Assembly (NCBI RefSeq): GCF_023284025.1
Contig: NZ_JAKIKR010000001.1
Coordinates: 186,001 to 250,000, forward strand
From: Shewanella abyssi
Lineage (GTDB): Bacteria > Pseudomonadota > Gammaproteobacteria > Enterobacterales > Shewanellaceae
Reading direction: 5' to 3'
Length of the DNA stretch: 64,000 bases
In this document: positions 49,144-58,313 of the stretch, piece by piece
How the letters are laid out: every line of letters begins with the position of its first letter
Numbering within the stretch: the first letter of the stretch is position 1
The notes under the pieces: model-generated
Seen by the model: only the letters and a program-made list of their open reading frames with translations
Database searches by the model: none
Told to the model about the DNA's origin: nothing
Translations under genes and position numbers: made by a program

Positions 49144-50915
49144 TAATGTCTACGCTGCTTTAGAAACAACGAGCCTACAGCGATATTGAGACCTTCTAAG
49201 TCCATCTGTAGATTTGGGTTAAGGGTAAAATTCTTGCCTAATCGTAATGAGATCCTTTTTCCCAAGAGCTCATTGCTAAATGTACTCCCTGCCAATGCAA
49301 CTGATTTAATAGTGATGTTTTGATCTAAATGCTCAATCCAGTTGCAGATAAAATCGGCGAGCGAATCGTGCATGCCAAACGCAAGTTTTTCAATATTGCC
49401 ATCTTCAGCCAATCTAAAGCTGATAATGCTGCCAAGGGTTTTGCACCAGTTTAAACTCCTAAAAGCTTCACCCCGAGTAAGGGGAAAGTCGACTCTAGGT
49501 GCATTACTGCCTTTGTGGCGCATCGCATTGGCGATAACAAAGTCATTAAGCTGTACCTTATTGCTGCTAATATTTTTATCTGCCGTGGTGGCGCCAAGTA
49601 TGATTGCCGCGATTGCCCATAGAGATTGAACATTATTTGTCGGTCCGCTAAGCTTTAACTCTAGTAACGCTAGATAATCTTCAGGGTACTTGAGTTTAAA
49701 TTTATCGAATAGATTCTTTTGTGGAGACGAATCGATTTGATGAACAATGTCATAACCATTATCAGGTAACGTGGGGAACTCAAAAAACAGTTCTAGTTTT
49801 TGTTTAGAATCCATGGTCACGATACGACTTTTATTGCTATCACTTAAATAGAGTACTGCACAATTTTTTGCTTTCTTTACCCCGAGGTTTGCAGCATGGA
49901 GGGCACAGGTTGCGGCTTCATGCAGTTGCTGAACCGGTGCTAACTCAGTATTTTTAGAATTTGCTAGGGATAGCGCACTGACTTCAATATGGTCTTTAAC
50001 CCAATGCACATCGTATTGTCCAAGTTGCGCATCGTCGTGCAACGGCGCCTTATCTGACGGATAGATTAGTGTAGTATTGTTATGCCCTGTTTCTTGTAGC
50101 GGAACCCATTGCGCGTTCACTAAAGCGAGTTGCGGGTTGTCGGTGTGATTGATATAGATCCAATCGACACCACGCTGACGCAGGAGCTCGCAAATCACCA
50201 TCAGTAAGCGAGAATTAGCGAAACACAGTGAATAGAGAGGTTCAGTCAGTCTAGGGTGGTTATCAATGGCTCGGCTACAAATTAGTGGCTTTTCGATACT
50301 CGACAATGCAAGGACTTGCTGATCTGACACCACAAAGTGGGCATTAAGGTTATTCGGGTTACAGATCACCAGTTTTTGTCGTTCACTGCCTCCCATGGCA
50401 TTATTGGGTTTATAACTCAGTTGTATTGCCTGTTTACCCTCGATAGTGGGTAGGTCGACATAGCCCTTACTTTCAAGATTATCGACCAGCTGTTTAACCT
50501 CATTTAAGCCAAGCGCCTGATGTTGTTTATTAAGGCGCTTTTCTGCTTGGCAGCATGGGCAGACATAGTCTAATTGGCCAAAATGTCTGGCTTGATTATC
50601 ACCAAACTGAGGTTGGCAGTGTTGGCAATACTCTTGTACTAGTGGCGTATGCTGTAAAAGTTTGTTGTTGCCAATAGGAGTTACAATAAGTGAGATATTA
50701 GGTTTTATTAACCATGATGAGATCAAAAAATCTTCAGCTATGGCATCGGCAAGTTGCTCTAGTGCGGGTTGCTCACCTTTGGCTTCAATAAAGTAATTAT
50801 TGCCTGTTTGTCCGATAGTGACATCGTATTGGTCGTTTAATAAGTATTGGTTGCAGAGGTGGCCATAGAAGGGCACCTCACGCTGACAGTCAAATTCAAA
50901 TCTAATATTCTTCAT
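49143..50915 (-). CDS. divergent HypF-like protein, probably non-catalytic
   Basis: A 590-residue protein in the place where Shewanella hydrogenase operons carry an unassigned accessory gene. Its layout follows HypF in a shortened form: a degenerate acylphosphatase-like start without the GVGFRP motif, one zinc-finger unit (Cys97, 100, 119, 122), a YrdC-like part and a Kae1-like C terminus ending in LAGSTFSNELLGKRI, parallel to HypF LTGGVFQNRYLSERC. The HHxxxH-type metal site of the Kae1-like domain is not preserved. It overlaps hyaD by 14 bp and hypF by 1 bp. A structural or assembly role seems likelier than catalysis. Confidence 0.75.
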   Translation of the reverse strand: MKNIRFEFDCQREVPFYGHLCNQYLLNDQYDVTIGQTGNNYFIEAKGEQPALEQLADAIAEDFLISSWLIKPNISLIVTPIGNNKLLQHTPLVQEYCQHCQPQFGDNQARHFGQLDYVCPCCQAEKRLNKQHQALGLNEVKQLVDNLESKGYVDLPTIEGKQAIQLSYKPNNAMGGSERQKLVICNPNNLNAHFVVSDQQVLALSSIEKPLICSRAIDNHPRLTEPLYSLCFANSRLLMVICELLRQRGVDWIYINHTDNPQLALVNAQWVPLQETGHNNTTLIYPSDKAPLHDDAQLGQYDVHWVKDHIEVSALSLANSKNTELAPVQQLHEAATCALHAANLGVKKAKNCAVLYLSDSNKSRIVTMDSKQKLELFFEFPTLPDNGYDIVHQIDSSPQKNLFDKFKLKYPEDYLALLELKLSGPTNNVQSLWAIAAIILGATTADKNISSNKVQLNDFVIANAMRHKGSNAPRVDFPLTRGEAFRSLNWCKTLGSIISFRLAEDGNIEKLAFGMHDSLADFICNWIEHLDQNITIKSVALAGSTFSNELLGKRISLRLGKNFTLNPNLQMDLEGLNIAVGSLFLKQRRH

Positions 50916-51459
50916 CTGATATTAAGCCACGTTTGTAAGAGTCAGGAATGAGTGCATTGATATCGATGTTTGCTAAACGGGAGTGAGAGAAACCTAATTG
51001 TTCAAAGTGGTTGAATAACGTGCGCTCCATTAAAGGCACAGCGGCTTGAATTTGTGGCGTAAGGCCAAGAGTCATAGGTTCAAGCACGGTTGGAGTAACA
51101 CCGAGAACAAAGGTTTTTGGTCTATCACCGACCATTTCCATCATGATTAAGGTTTGTAGCATTTCTACTTCGTGAGCACTGCCTTGCCAATCAATTTCTG
51201 GCGGTGCTTTATCGAAATCAAAGAAGTAAACCTCGCCAGGTTCAACTCCGTTGGCATTAACCGTATCAACAACAATTAAATAGTCATACTGACATAAAGT
51301 AGGGATTAGGCCTTGGGCCAAAGTGCCACCATCGAGTAGATCAAGCTGATGCTCAGGATGGTGGAAATCGAAGTTTTCTTGGATGTAATTGACGAAATGT
51401 ACGCCGATACCTTCATCGGCGTACAGGACATTGCCAATACCAAGTAGCAATATCTTCAT
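50902..51459 (-). CDS. hyaD: hydrogenase maturation endopeptidase
   Basis: A 185-residue protease (M52 family) that removes the C-terminal tail of HyaB after nickel insertion. Nickel-sensing residues are Glu16 in GNVLYADEGIG, Asp65 in VVDTVNA and His96 in GSAHEVEM, matching HybD/HyaD. It lies 9 bp after hyaC and overlaps the HypF-like gene. Confidence 0.95.
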   Translation of the reverse strand: MKILLLGIGNVLYADEGIGVHFVNYIQENFDFHHPEHQLDLLDGGTLAQGLIPTLCQYDYLIVVDTVNANGVEPGEVYFFDFDKAPPEIDWQGSAHEVEMLQTLIMMEMVGDRPKTFVLGVTPTVLEPMTLGLTPQIQAAVPLMERTLFNHFEQLGFSHSRLANIDINALIPDSYKRGLISDEEY

Positions 51460-51468
51460 GTTTTCCTT

Positions 51469-52137
51469 TTATTTTTTCTTATGATAGTCGTAACCAGAGA
51501 CAATCGAGTCAACAGAGTTATGCTTAAAGCGGATCCCACTCCAAACAGCCATATACACATGGATGACCACAAAGATGATAAACACCCATGTTAAGTAGTG
51601 ATGCCATATTCTGACCGGTGCAAGACCGCCCATCATCATGGTGACCCAGTTTGCGACGCCGCTAAGTGCTCCACCTAATCCTTGATGATACACATTGGCA
51701 TATAACACTAAGCCAGTAACGCAGATCAGAAAGGCAACGAGAGAAATTGCAAGGTAAGTCACAAATTGTAGTGGCCCGTAGACGCCTGCTTTATCTAAAT
51801 GTCCCATCCATAGGTAAGACTTGAGTTGTGTTATCCAACTCTTAGGGTTTAGTACGTCTTTAAACGAACGTCTTTCGTTGTCACTTTTACCAAAAAAGAA
51901 CAGATACGCTCGGACCAAAGTAATGGCTACCAGAAGAAAACCAAATACTTGATGACCTCCTCGAATAAAACCTTGTACCAATACATCTGAGTTCTCAGGT
52001 GCCACTAAAAATGGCCAGGAGATATAAAACCCGGTAATGACAAGGACCAGGATGGCTAAAGCTCTTAACCAGTGAAATATCCTTGTCGCTGCACCAAAAA
52101 CAAGTTCTCTTTGGTGGGTTGCAGATTGATTTGCCAT
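51469..52137 (-). CDS. hyaC: hydrogenase b-type cytochrome subunit
   Basis: A 222-residue membrane cytochrome b with four main helices. It anchors the HyaA-HyaB dimer to the periplasmic face and passes electrons from H2 to the quinone pool. Candidate haem histidines are in IFHWLRAL, RGGHQVFGF and WHHYLTWVFIIFVVIHVYMA. Fourteen bp separate it from hyaB. Confidence 0.94.
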   Translation of the reverse strand: MANQSATHQRELVFGAATRIFHWLRALAILVLVITGFYISWPFLVAPENSDVLVQGFIRGGHQVFGFLLVAITLVRAYLFFFGKSDNERRSFKDVLNPKSWITQLKSYLWMGHLDKAGVYGPLQFVTYLAISLVAFLICVTGLVLYANVYHQGLGGALSGVANWVTMMMGGLAPVRIWHHYLTWVFIIFVVIHVYMAVWSGIRFKHNSVDSIVSGYDYHKKK

Positions 52138-52151
52138 GCTAACCCCCTTAA

Positions 52152-53855
52152 CTAAAATCCGTTGGGATCGATTTTAAACTCACCCAGATTGGTTCCTTTG
52201 AAATCCATGACGTGAACAGCACATGCCATGCAAGGGTCAAAAGAGTGAATTATACGAATAACTTCTAATGGTTTAGTTGGATCTTCAAGCTTAAGACCAA
52301 TAAGGGATGCCTCATAAGGCCCCATATTGCCTGCGGCATCGACAGGTCCTGCATTCCACGTTGTCGGTACCACTGCTTGATAGTTCTCTACCTTGCCACC
52401 CTTAATACGGATCCAATGGCTTAGCATGCCTCGTGGCGCTTCAATCATTGAATGACCGACATACTCTTTATTGGGATCAATTTCAGGCTTGGTATAAGTA
52501 GACTCATCTGACTGTAAATTAGTGAGTAATGCATCAAAGGTTTTAAGGCCCTCTTCTGCGACAATCACTGTCTGCAGCATACGAGCAGCTGTTCTACCTA
52601 AAGTGGTAAATAGCGCTTCAATAGGTAGACCCGTTGCACTAAGCAGTCCATTTACAGCGTCAACGACGACTTGATTACCGCGAGCGTAGCTCACCAATAA
52701 GCAGGCTAGAGGCCCAACTTCAACAGGCTCACCTTGGTAGCGAGGTGATTTAACCCAGCTGTATTTGCCGTCACCATCAACTGTTGGCAGCTTGCCGTAG
52801 ACGGTGTCTCTTTCTACAAAACCAGTGTAATCCGGTATGGTAGTGCCATCAAAAGGGTGTTGTGGACCATCCGCTTTGTACCAAGCATGAGTCACATCTT
52901 CTTTGATCCAATCTGGATTTAAATCGCTCACCCCAGCTAAATCGCCATTCATGATCACGCCTTGGTTGAACATGTACTGTCCATCACCGAGTAAGAAATC
53001 TTCTGTGGCTAAGAAGTTTTTCACGTTAACGCCGCCGAGTACGCTTGGCTCCGTGCCAAATGCTTCGGCTGCCATCACGATGTCGGCCTTATAAGCGCGG
53101 ATGATAAAGTCATTTACGATGGCGTGTTTTTGTTTCCACTCTTGCAATCTAGCAGGGCTCAACATGTCACGTACTGAGGTTACACCACCCACAACAATCG
53201 ACTGTGGGTGCGGTGACTTACCCCCGAAGATAGCAAGCATTTCTGCAGCAACGCGTTGCACTTCAAGTGCTTTAAGGTAATGAGATAGCGCAATAAGGTT
53301 TTGCTCAGGAGTAAACTTGTAAGTGCCATTGCCCCAATATGCATTAGCAAATGGACCTAGCTTACCTGTCTCCACTAAACCTTTAACACGCTCTTGTACC
53401 GCTCTTAAGTCACCCTCACCAGCACTAATAGGCTTATCAGTGTATTTAAGCGCGACTTGAGCTGCTAGTGCGGGATCTGCACTTAACGCGGATACTACAT
53501 CAACCCAATCTAAGCCGTGAAGATGGTAAAAATGCACAATATGATCATGCATATAAAGCGAGGTTTGCATCAAGCTACGTAGATACTTAGCATTTAGCGG
53601 AATTTTAACGCCCAAAGCATTCTCTACCGCTTCTGTACCACAGCGGTAATGAGAGTAGGTACAAACACCACAAATACGCTGTACAATCAAGCCGACATCC
53701 ATAGGTGTACGGCCTTTAAGAATGACTTCAATGCCGCGCCAAAGGGTAGAAGATGACCATGCTTTTTGAATCACATTATTTTCGTCAACTTCGACCTCTA
53801 CTCGTAGATGGCCTTCAATACGAGTGATAGGATCGATTACTACACGTTTACTCAT
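52152..53855 (-). CDS. hyaB: [NiFe]-hydrogenase large subunit
   Basis: A 567-residue catalytic subunit that splits H2 at a Ni-Fe(CN)2CO site. The N-terminal ligand motif is RICGVCTYSHYRCG (about residues 61-74) and the C-terminal one DPCMACAVH. The 19 residues after that His (VMDFKG...PNGF) are the tail removed by HyaD. It travels with HyaA through the Tat pathway. It starts 2 bp after hyaA. Confidence 0.97.
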   Translation of the reverse strand: MSKRVVIDPITRIEGHLRVEVEVDENNVIQKAWSSSTLWRGIEVILKGRTPMDVGLIVQRICGVCTYSHYRCGTEAVENALGVKIPLNAKYLRSLMQTSLYMHDHIVHFYHLHGLDWVDVVSALSADPALAAQVALKYTDKPISAGEGDLRAVQERVKGLVETGKLGPFANAYWGNGTYKFTPEQNLIALSHYLKALEVQRVAAEMLAIFGGKSPHPQSIVVGGVTSVRDMLSPARLQEWKQKHAIVNDFIIRAYKADIVMAAEAFGTEPSVLGGVNVKNFLATEDFLLGDGQYMFNQGVIMNGDLAGVSDLNPDWIKEDVTHAWYKADGPQHPFDGTTIPDYTGFVERDTVYGKLPTVDGDGKYSWVKSPRYQGEPVEVGPLACLLVSYARGNQVVVDAVNGLLSATGLPIEALFTTLGRTAARMLQTVIVAEEGLKTFDALLTNLQSDESTYTKPEIDPNKEYVGHSMIEAPRGMLSHWIRIKGGKVENYQAVVPTTWNAGPVDAAGNMGPYEASLIGLKLEDPTKPLEVIRIIHSFDPCMACAVHVMDFKGTNLGEFKIDPNGF

Positions 53856-53857
53856 GA

Positions 53858-54994
53858 TTATTCCTCTTCAGATTTGGCAAAGACACTCGCCACTGCATGT
53901 GCACCAATACCGACAGCGGTTGCACCTAAAATTACCGTACCTATGGTATCGGTGGTGGCGTCCAATCCGTGTAGTAGCTGTCTACCTAATGGTTTTTCAA
54001 AATCAGCCATATCGTCCCAGAAGTTTGGCTCAGAGCAACCCATACAGCCGTGGCCTGCGAGTACTGGCCAGCTGGTATGGTGATTAAATCGTTCTGTTGG
54101 GCAGTTGTTATAGGTATAAGGACCCTTGCAACCGACTTTATATAAGCAGTAACCCTCTTTAGCGCCTTGGTCGCCAAACTCTTCGACGAATTCGCCAGCA
54201 TCAAAACGTCCGCGTCGTTCACAGTTGTCATGTACTCGTGCGCCATAGGCCCACTTTGGACGGTTAAACATATCAAGCGCAGGAAGTTTGCCGAACATGA
54301 TGAAATACATCAGTGTGCCAACAATGTTTTTCTCACTTGGCGGACAACCACCTAAGTTTATTACCGGCTTGTCGACAACTTCATATACGCCTTTGGCACC
54401 CGTAGGATTCGGTGAAGCAGCTTGTATGCCACCAAATGCGGCACAGGTTCCTACCGAGATAATGGCTGCAGCACCGGCTGCGGCTTGCTTCACGATATGC
54501 AAACCAGTATGGCCTTTACAGCCAACGGTAAGGTAGGCACCATTATTGGCTGTCGGAACTGCACCTTCTACCGCAAGTAAATAGTTACCCTTATAGGTCT
54601 CTAACGCATGCTCTAAGTTCTCTTCAGCTTGCCAGCCTGATGCGGCCATTAGTGTCTCGTGGTATTCGAGAGAAACGTGGTCAAATATCAGTGAATCTAG
54701 GTTAGGGGTATCGGTACGAATAAGTGATTCAGAACACCCGGTACACTCCGCCATATGCAGCCAAATAAGCGGCACGCGATTGGCAAGTTCGGCAGCTTCT
54801 GCCACTAACGTGCTGAACGGTAGGGGAAGGGCCAACATTGCAGTAACAGATGCTGTCCACTTCATAAAATCACGACGGCTAATGCCATTCTGTAACATTT
54901 TATCTTGCAGCGTTTCACCGTGACGAGGTTTCAAGTGACGCAATTGTTCCATTCGCGCCACACCTTGCTGATAAAGGGCTTCGTGTGTTTCCAT
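53858..54994 (-). CDS. hyaA: [NiFe]-hydrogenase small subunit
   Basis: A 378-residue electron-transfer subunit. The Tat signal is SRRDFMKW (Arg40, Arg41), the body holds three Fe-S clusters and a C-terminal helix (TIGTVILGATAVGIG) anchors it. The proximal cluster motif is AECTGCSES, and the later position reads GTCAAFGGIQ. Both extra cysteines of the O2-tolerant [4Fe-3S] type are Gly here, so this is a standard O2-sensitive uptake enzyme. First gene of the operon, behind an FNR-like box. Confidence 0.96.
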   Translation of the reverse strand: METHEALYQQGVARMEQLRHLKPRHGETLQDKMLQNGISRRDFMKWTASVTAMLALPLPFSTLVAEAAELANRVPLIWLHMAECTGCSESLIRTDTPNLDSLIFDHVSLEYHETLMAASGWQAEENLEHALETYKGNYLLAVEGAVPTANNGAYLTVGCKGHTGLHIVKQAAAGAAAIISVGTCAAFGGIQAASPNPTGAKGVYEVVDKPVINLGGCPPSEKNIVGTLMYFIMFGKLPALDMFNRPKWAYGARVHDNCERRGRFDAGEFVEEFGDQGAKEGYCLYKVGCKGPYTYNNCPTERFNHHTSWPVLAGHGCMGCSEPNFWDDMADFEKPLGRQLLHGLDATTDTIGTVILGATAVGIGAHAVASVFAKSEEE

Positions 54995-55067
54995 GGTTAA
55001 ACCTTATTATTATTGGTAAGGAGTTTGCTCTACGAAGTTAGTCTAGGCGTCAAAAAGCATCATAATA

Positions 55068-55081
55068 TTGATATGCGTCAA
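55068..55081 (-). promoter_or_regulatory. FNR/EtrA-like box upstream of hyaA
   Basis: TTGAT-ATGC-GTCAA, one mismatch to the FNR consensus. On the minus strand TAGACT at 55045-55040 is a fair -10 hexamer, at the spacing of a class II FNR promoter (box centred at -41.5). The start codon lies 74 bp downstream of the box. Confidence 0.7.
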
Positions 55082-55187
55082 GGTTTATGGGGGTTTGGGA
55101 GGTAGGTTAAGAGGAAGATTATATTGGCTTGAGCTAGATCATTTAATTATTGTGGCAAAGGACAAAATGTCTACGCTGTAACGCATG

Positions 55188-55203
55188 TGTGATGTACATC
55201 ACT
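55188..55203. promoter_or_regulatory. CRP-like site
   Basis: TGTGA-TGTACA-TCACT, one mismatch to the CRP consensus TGTGAN6TCACA. It lies in the 359-bp divergent gap, about 190 bp from hyaA and 150 bp from the gene at 55354. It could serve either. CRP controls anaerobic respiration in Shewanella. Confidence 0.7.
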
Positions 55204-55353
55204 ATATGAGTTCGTTTTATTATTAAGGTATCGTTAATTCAGACGACGCTGATAAATGCTTGATTTACACTGTGTTCTACTCATTACACGCTGATAGCGT
55301 TAGATTGTTGTAACATCAATAAAGTGTAAATAGTCATATTAAAGGGAATTATT

Positions 55354-55653
55354 ATGGGTGAAAGAATATTTTTAGCGGTTGTCTCAGGATTGGTACTGTC
55401 ATTTAAGTGGCTTGCACTCGTGTTAGCACCTATGTTCGCGATGGGAATGGTGGCATTAATCATAAGTGATATCAGAGATGAGATAGTTGTGTCTGTTATT
55501 GTGAGTTGCTTGAGTTTAGGTTTAGTGATGGGCATTGTGCTAGCTGAGTACATTCGACGTCGCTTTGGTCTCATTAAGTTTGACGGCAAACTCTATGGCC
55601 ATAGAGAGATTGATGGTCAGCAAGCAATGGCACGCAAAGCGGGCGAATACTGA
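55354..55653 (+). CDS. small two-helix membrane protein, unknown
   Basis: A 99-residue protein with two hydrophobic helices (about 7-37 and 46-64) and a short basic cytoplasmic tail containing EYIRRRFGLIKFDGKLYGHREIDG. The ATG follows an AAAGGGA ribosome site. I recognise no family. It is divergent from hyaA, shares a regulatory gap holding CRP- and FNR-like sites, and is followed by a strong two-way terminator. Function unknown. Confidence 0.7.
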   Translation: MGERIFLAVVSGLVLSFKWLALVLAPMFAMGMVALIISDIRDEIVVSVIVSCLSLGLVMGIVLAEYIRRRFGLIKFDGKLYGHREIDGQQAMARKAGEY

Positions 55654-55741
55654 TAACAACTCAACGGTTAACAGTTGCTATAAAATAGACTGATATCGTT
55701 AGGTTATCTATTTGAAGAATTATTTAGCTGTTTACAGATAC

Positions 55742-55775
55742 AAAAAAGCCTCTAACTTTCGTTAGAGGCTTTTTT
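55742..55775. terminator. bidirectional terminator
   Basis: A 15-bp perfect stem (AAAAAAGCCTCTAAC 55742-55756 with its complement 55761-55775) and a 4-nt loop, with A and T runs at both ends. It serves the small membrane protein gene and asnS, which converge. Confidence 0.92.
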
Positions 55776-55815
55776 AGTTAAGCTGTCTAAAATTGGCTCT
55801 ATCTAAGGCGGCTTT

Positions 55816-57216
55816 TTAGAAGCTAGCGGACTTAGGTGCTCTTGGGAATGGAATGACGTCACGAATGTTAGATACGCCAGTTACATAAGAGACTAAACGC
55901 TCAAAACCTAATCCAAAACCAGCGTGAGGGACTGTGCCATAACGACGCAGATCACGATACCACCAGTAATCTTCTTGGCTTAATTCCATCTCAGCAAGAC
56001 GAGCATCAAGAACGTCTAAACGCTCTTCACGCTGAGCTCCACCGATGATCTCACCAATACCTGGTGCTAATACATCCATAGCAGCAACGGTTTTACCATC
56101 GTCATTCAAACGCATATAGAATGCTTTGATATCTTTTGGATAGTTTTTAACAACAACAGGTGCTTTAAAGTGTTCTTCAGCTAGGTAGCGTTCGTGCTCT
56201 GAATGCAGATCGATTCCCCACTCAACGTCATACTCAAACTTTTTATCACAAGCTTTAAGAATTTCGATTGCATCAGTGTAATCAATTTGAGCAAAATCAC
56301 TGCTTACAAAGGCTTCTAAACGCTCGATAGCGGTTTTTTCTACACGTTGTGCAAAGAACTCAAGATCATCTCTTCGCTCAGCCAATACTGCTTTAAAGCA
56401 GTATTTCAACATATCTTCAGCCAGTTTTGCAGCATCATCTAGATCGGCAAACGCAATTTCGGGTTCAACCATCCAAAATTCAGCAAGGTGACGACTCGTA
56501 TTTGAGTTTTCAGCGCGGAAGGTTGGACCAAAGGTATAAACCTTAGAAAGTGCACAGGCATAAGTTTCAGCATTCAACTGACCAGATACGGTTAAGAATG
56601 ATTCCTTACCGAAAAAGTCTTCGCTGTAATCAACTGCGCCTTTATCATCACGAGGCAGGTTTTCGAGATCCAGTGTCGATACGCGGAACATCTCACCAGC
56701 ACCTTCGGCGTCTGAAGCGGTAATGAGGGGAGTCGAAACCCAAATATAACCTTGCTCGTTATAAAAGCGGTGAATCGCTTGGGATAAACAGTTACGCACA
56801 CGCGCCACTGCACCAATGATATTGGTACGCGGACGTAAATGGGCTAATTCACGGAGATGCTCAATAGAGTGACGTTTAGCTGCCATAGGGTAAGTGTCTG
56901 GATCTTCAACCCAGCCAGCAACCTCAACGTTGGTCACTTGCATTTCGTAGGCTTGGCCCTTACCTGGAGATTCAACAACCTCACCCGTCATAATGACAGA
57001 ACAACCCGCAGTAAGCTTTAACACTTCGTTGTCGTAATTCTCTAAATTATTCGGTACTACGCCTTGAATAGGGTCAAAACATGAACCGTCATAAATAGCG
57101 AGGAATGAGATCCCAGCTTTAGAATCGCGGCGGGATCTAACCCAGCCACGTACTGTGATTTGCGAACCAATCGCAAATTCACCTTTAAACACAGAAGCGA
57201 CAGATGTAATGCTCAT
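55816..57216 (-). CDS. asnS: asparaginyl-tRNA synthetase
   Basis: A 466-residue class II aminoacyl-tRNA synthetase that charges tRNA-Asn. It has an N-terminal OB-fold anticodon-binding domain (about 15-105) and the class II motifs [21 protein letters not shown] (motif 2) and [13 protein letters not shown] (motif 3). Full length compared with E. coli AsnS (466). Single gene. Confidence 0.98.
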   Translation of the reverse strand: MSITSVASVFKGEFAIGSQITVRGWVRSRRDSKAGISFLAIYDGSCFDPIQGVVPNNLENYDNEVLKLTAGCSVIMTGEVVESPGKGQAYEMQVTNVEVAGWVEDPDTYPMAAKRHSIEHLRELAHLRPRTNIIGAVARVRNCLSQAIHRFYNEQGYIWVSTPLITASDAEGAGEMFRVSTLDLENLPRDDKGAVDYSEDFFGKESFLTVSGQLNAETYACALSKVYTFGPTFRAENSNTSRHLAEFWMVEPEIAFADLDDAAKLAEDMLKYCFKAVLAERRDDLEFFAQRVEKTAIERLEAFVSSDFAQIDYTDAIEILKACDKKFEYDVEWGIDLHSEHERYLAEEHFKAPVVVKNYPKDIKAFYMRLNDDGKTVAAMDVLAPGIGEIIGGAQREERLDVLDARLAEMELSQEDYWWYRDLRRYGTVPHAGFGLGFERLVSYVTGVSNIRDVIPFPRAPKSASF

Positions 57217-57365
57217 TGTTGCTTAGTTCTCCAACGAAACGTTTGAATAAAAATTTGGGGGTTTATATTACCTTGATACAAGCATTTCTCAAGTGGAAAG
57301 TAAGGTAAGTTGGTCTGGATCTTGGTATTGTTTCAAAAAGATGGCTAAAACTAAGGATGGTATCG

Positions 57366-57701
57366 ATGAAAAGGCTCAGAGCATTCCAATATTTGCTAAC
57401 AACGTTGTCAGTCATAGGGTGGTCATTAGCGGTTTATGCATTGATGCTGTTCGATCAAGCGAGACCCGATACCGCTGTGGGTTATCTTAAAAGTAAGGGT
57501 GCTGAAATTCAGCTTGAGTGGGATCCCGTGCAAACAGTATTGCTTGCTGATATCGTTTGGTGGTGTGCATTAGTGAGCTTTATAAACTTAGGTTTTAACT
57601 ATTATATTGCCAAACACAGTCGTCTTGGCTGGTGGATTAACATTCCTCTGCTATTTCTATGCTCTTTATCAGCGGGGCTGTATATACGTTATGTGGTTTG
57701 A
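57366..57701 (+). CDS. small membrane protein, unknown
   Basis: A 111-residue protein with three hydrophobic helices (about 8-28, 50-70, 85-108). I chose the ATG at 57366 because AAGGA lies 8 bp upstream; the ATG at 57357 is part of that ribosome site. The second helix is Trp-rich (LLADIVWWCALVSF). No family recognised. It converges with the Nudix gene, only 11 bp apart. Confidence 0.7.
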   Translation: MKRLRAFQYLLTTLSVIGWSLAVYALMLFDQARPDTAVGYLKSKGAEIQLEWDPVQTVLLADIVWWCALVSFINLGFNYYIAKHSRLGWWINIPLLFLCSLSAGLYIRYVV

Positions 57702-57712
57702 GGCTGGACTCA

Positions 57713-58309
57713 TTAAGCATCGCGCTGAGTGATAAGCCGACACAGTTGATCAATCATTGCCGCGGTGGCGCCCCAAATAAAGTAGGACTTGTAGGGGATA
57801 AAGTGAACCGGGTATTCAATTCCATTACGACTAAAATACTGCGTATGTCTATTATCTTTATCCAATAGAAATGATAGCGGGATGGTAAAAAGCTCATCTA
57901 CCTCGCCAGGATCGATAATCGGGGTAAAAGGTTGCTTAACGATACTGACCACTGGAGTGATATCAAAACCGGTAAACGTCTTATGATCGTGCAATATACC
58001 AAGCACATCAACATTGCTAGTCAATAAACCAATCTCTTCTTGCGCTTCACGCAGGGCTGTTGCTTCAAGGTTGATATCAAACTCTTCAACCTTGCCCCCT
58101 GGGAAACTGATTTGCCCAGGGTGCGAACGTAGATGAGTCGGCCGACGGGTAAGTAAAAGCTCGAGTTCGCCGTTATTAAGACTCAGCGCAATCAGCACCG
58201 CAGCTTTTCGCAAAGGTTTAGATAGATCAAATTGATGGGATGCGGGTAAATGATGCGGCTGATGCAACGAGTGGAGATTAAATTTAAGCCTAAACTCCAC
58301 TAAATCCAT
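57713..58309 (-). CDS. Nudix hydrolase, CoA pyrophosphatase-like
   Basis: A 198-residue Nudix enzyme. The Nudix box is GGKVEEFDINLEATALREAQEEIGL in shortened view GGKVEE...REAQEEIGL (about residues 70-95). The upstream LLLTRRPTHLRSHPGQISFPGG segment is the CoA-pyrophosphatase (NudL) signature. It probably cleaves CoA or oxidised CoA. It starts 4 bp after the pabB stop, so the two form an operon, as in other gammaproteobacteria. Confidence 0.9.
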   Translation of the reverse strand: MDLVEFRLKFNLHSLHQPHHLPASHQFDLSKPLRKAAVLIALSLNNGELELLLTRRPTHLRSHPGQISFPGGKVEEFDINLEATALREAQEEIGLLTSNVDVLGILHDHKTFTGFDITPVVSIVKQPFTPIIDPGEVDELFTIPLSFLLDKDNRHTQYFSRNGIEYPVHFIPYKSYFIWGATAAMIDQLCRLITQRDA

Positions 58310-58313
58310 ATCA

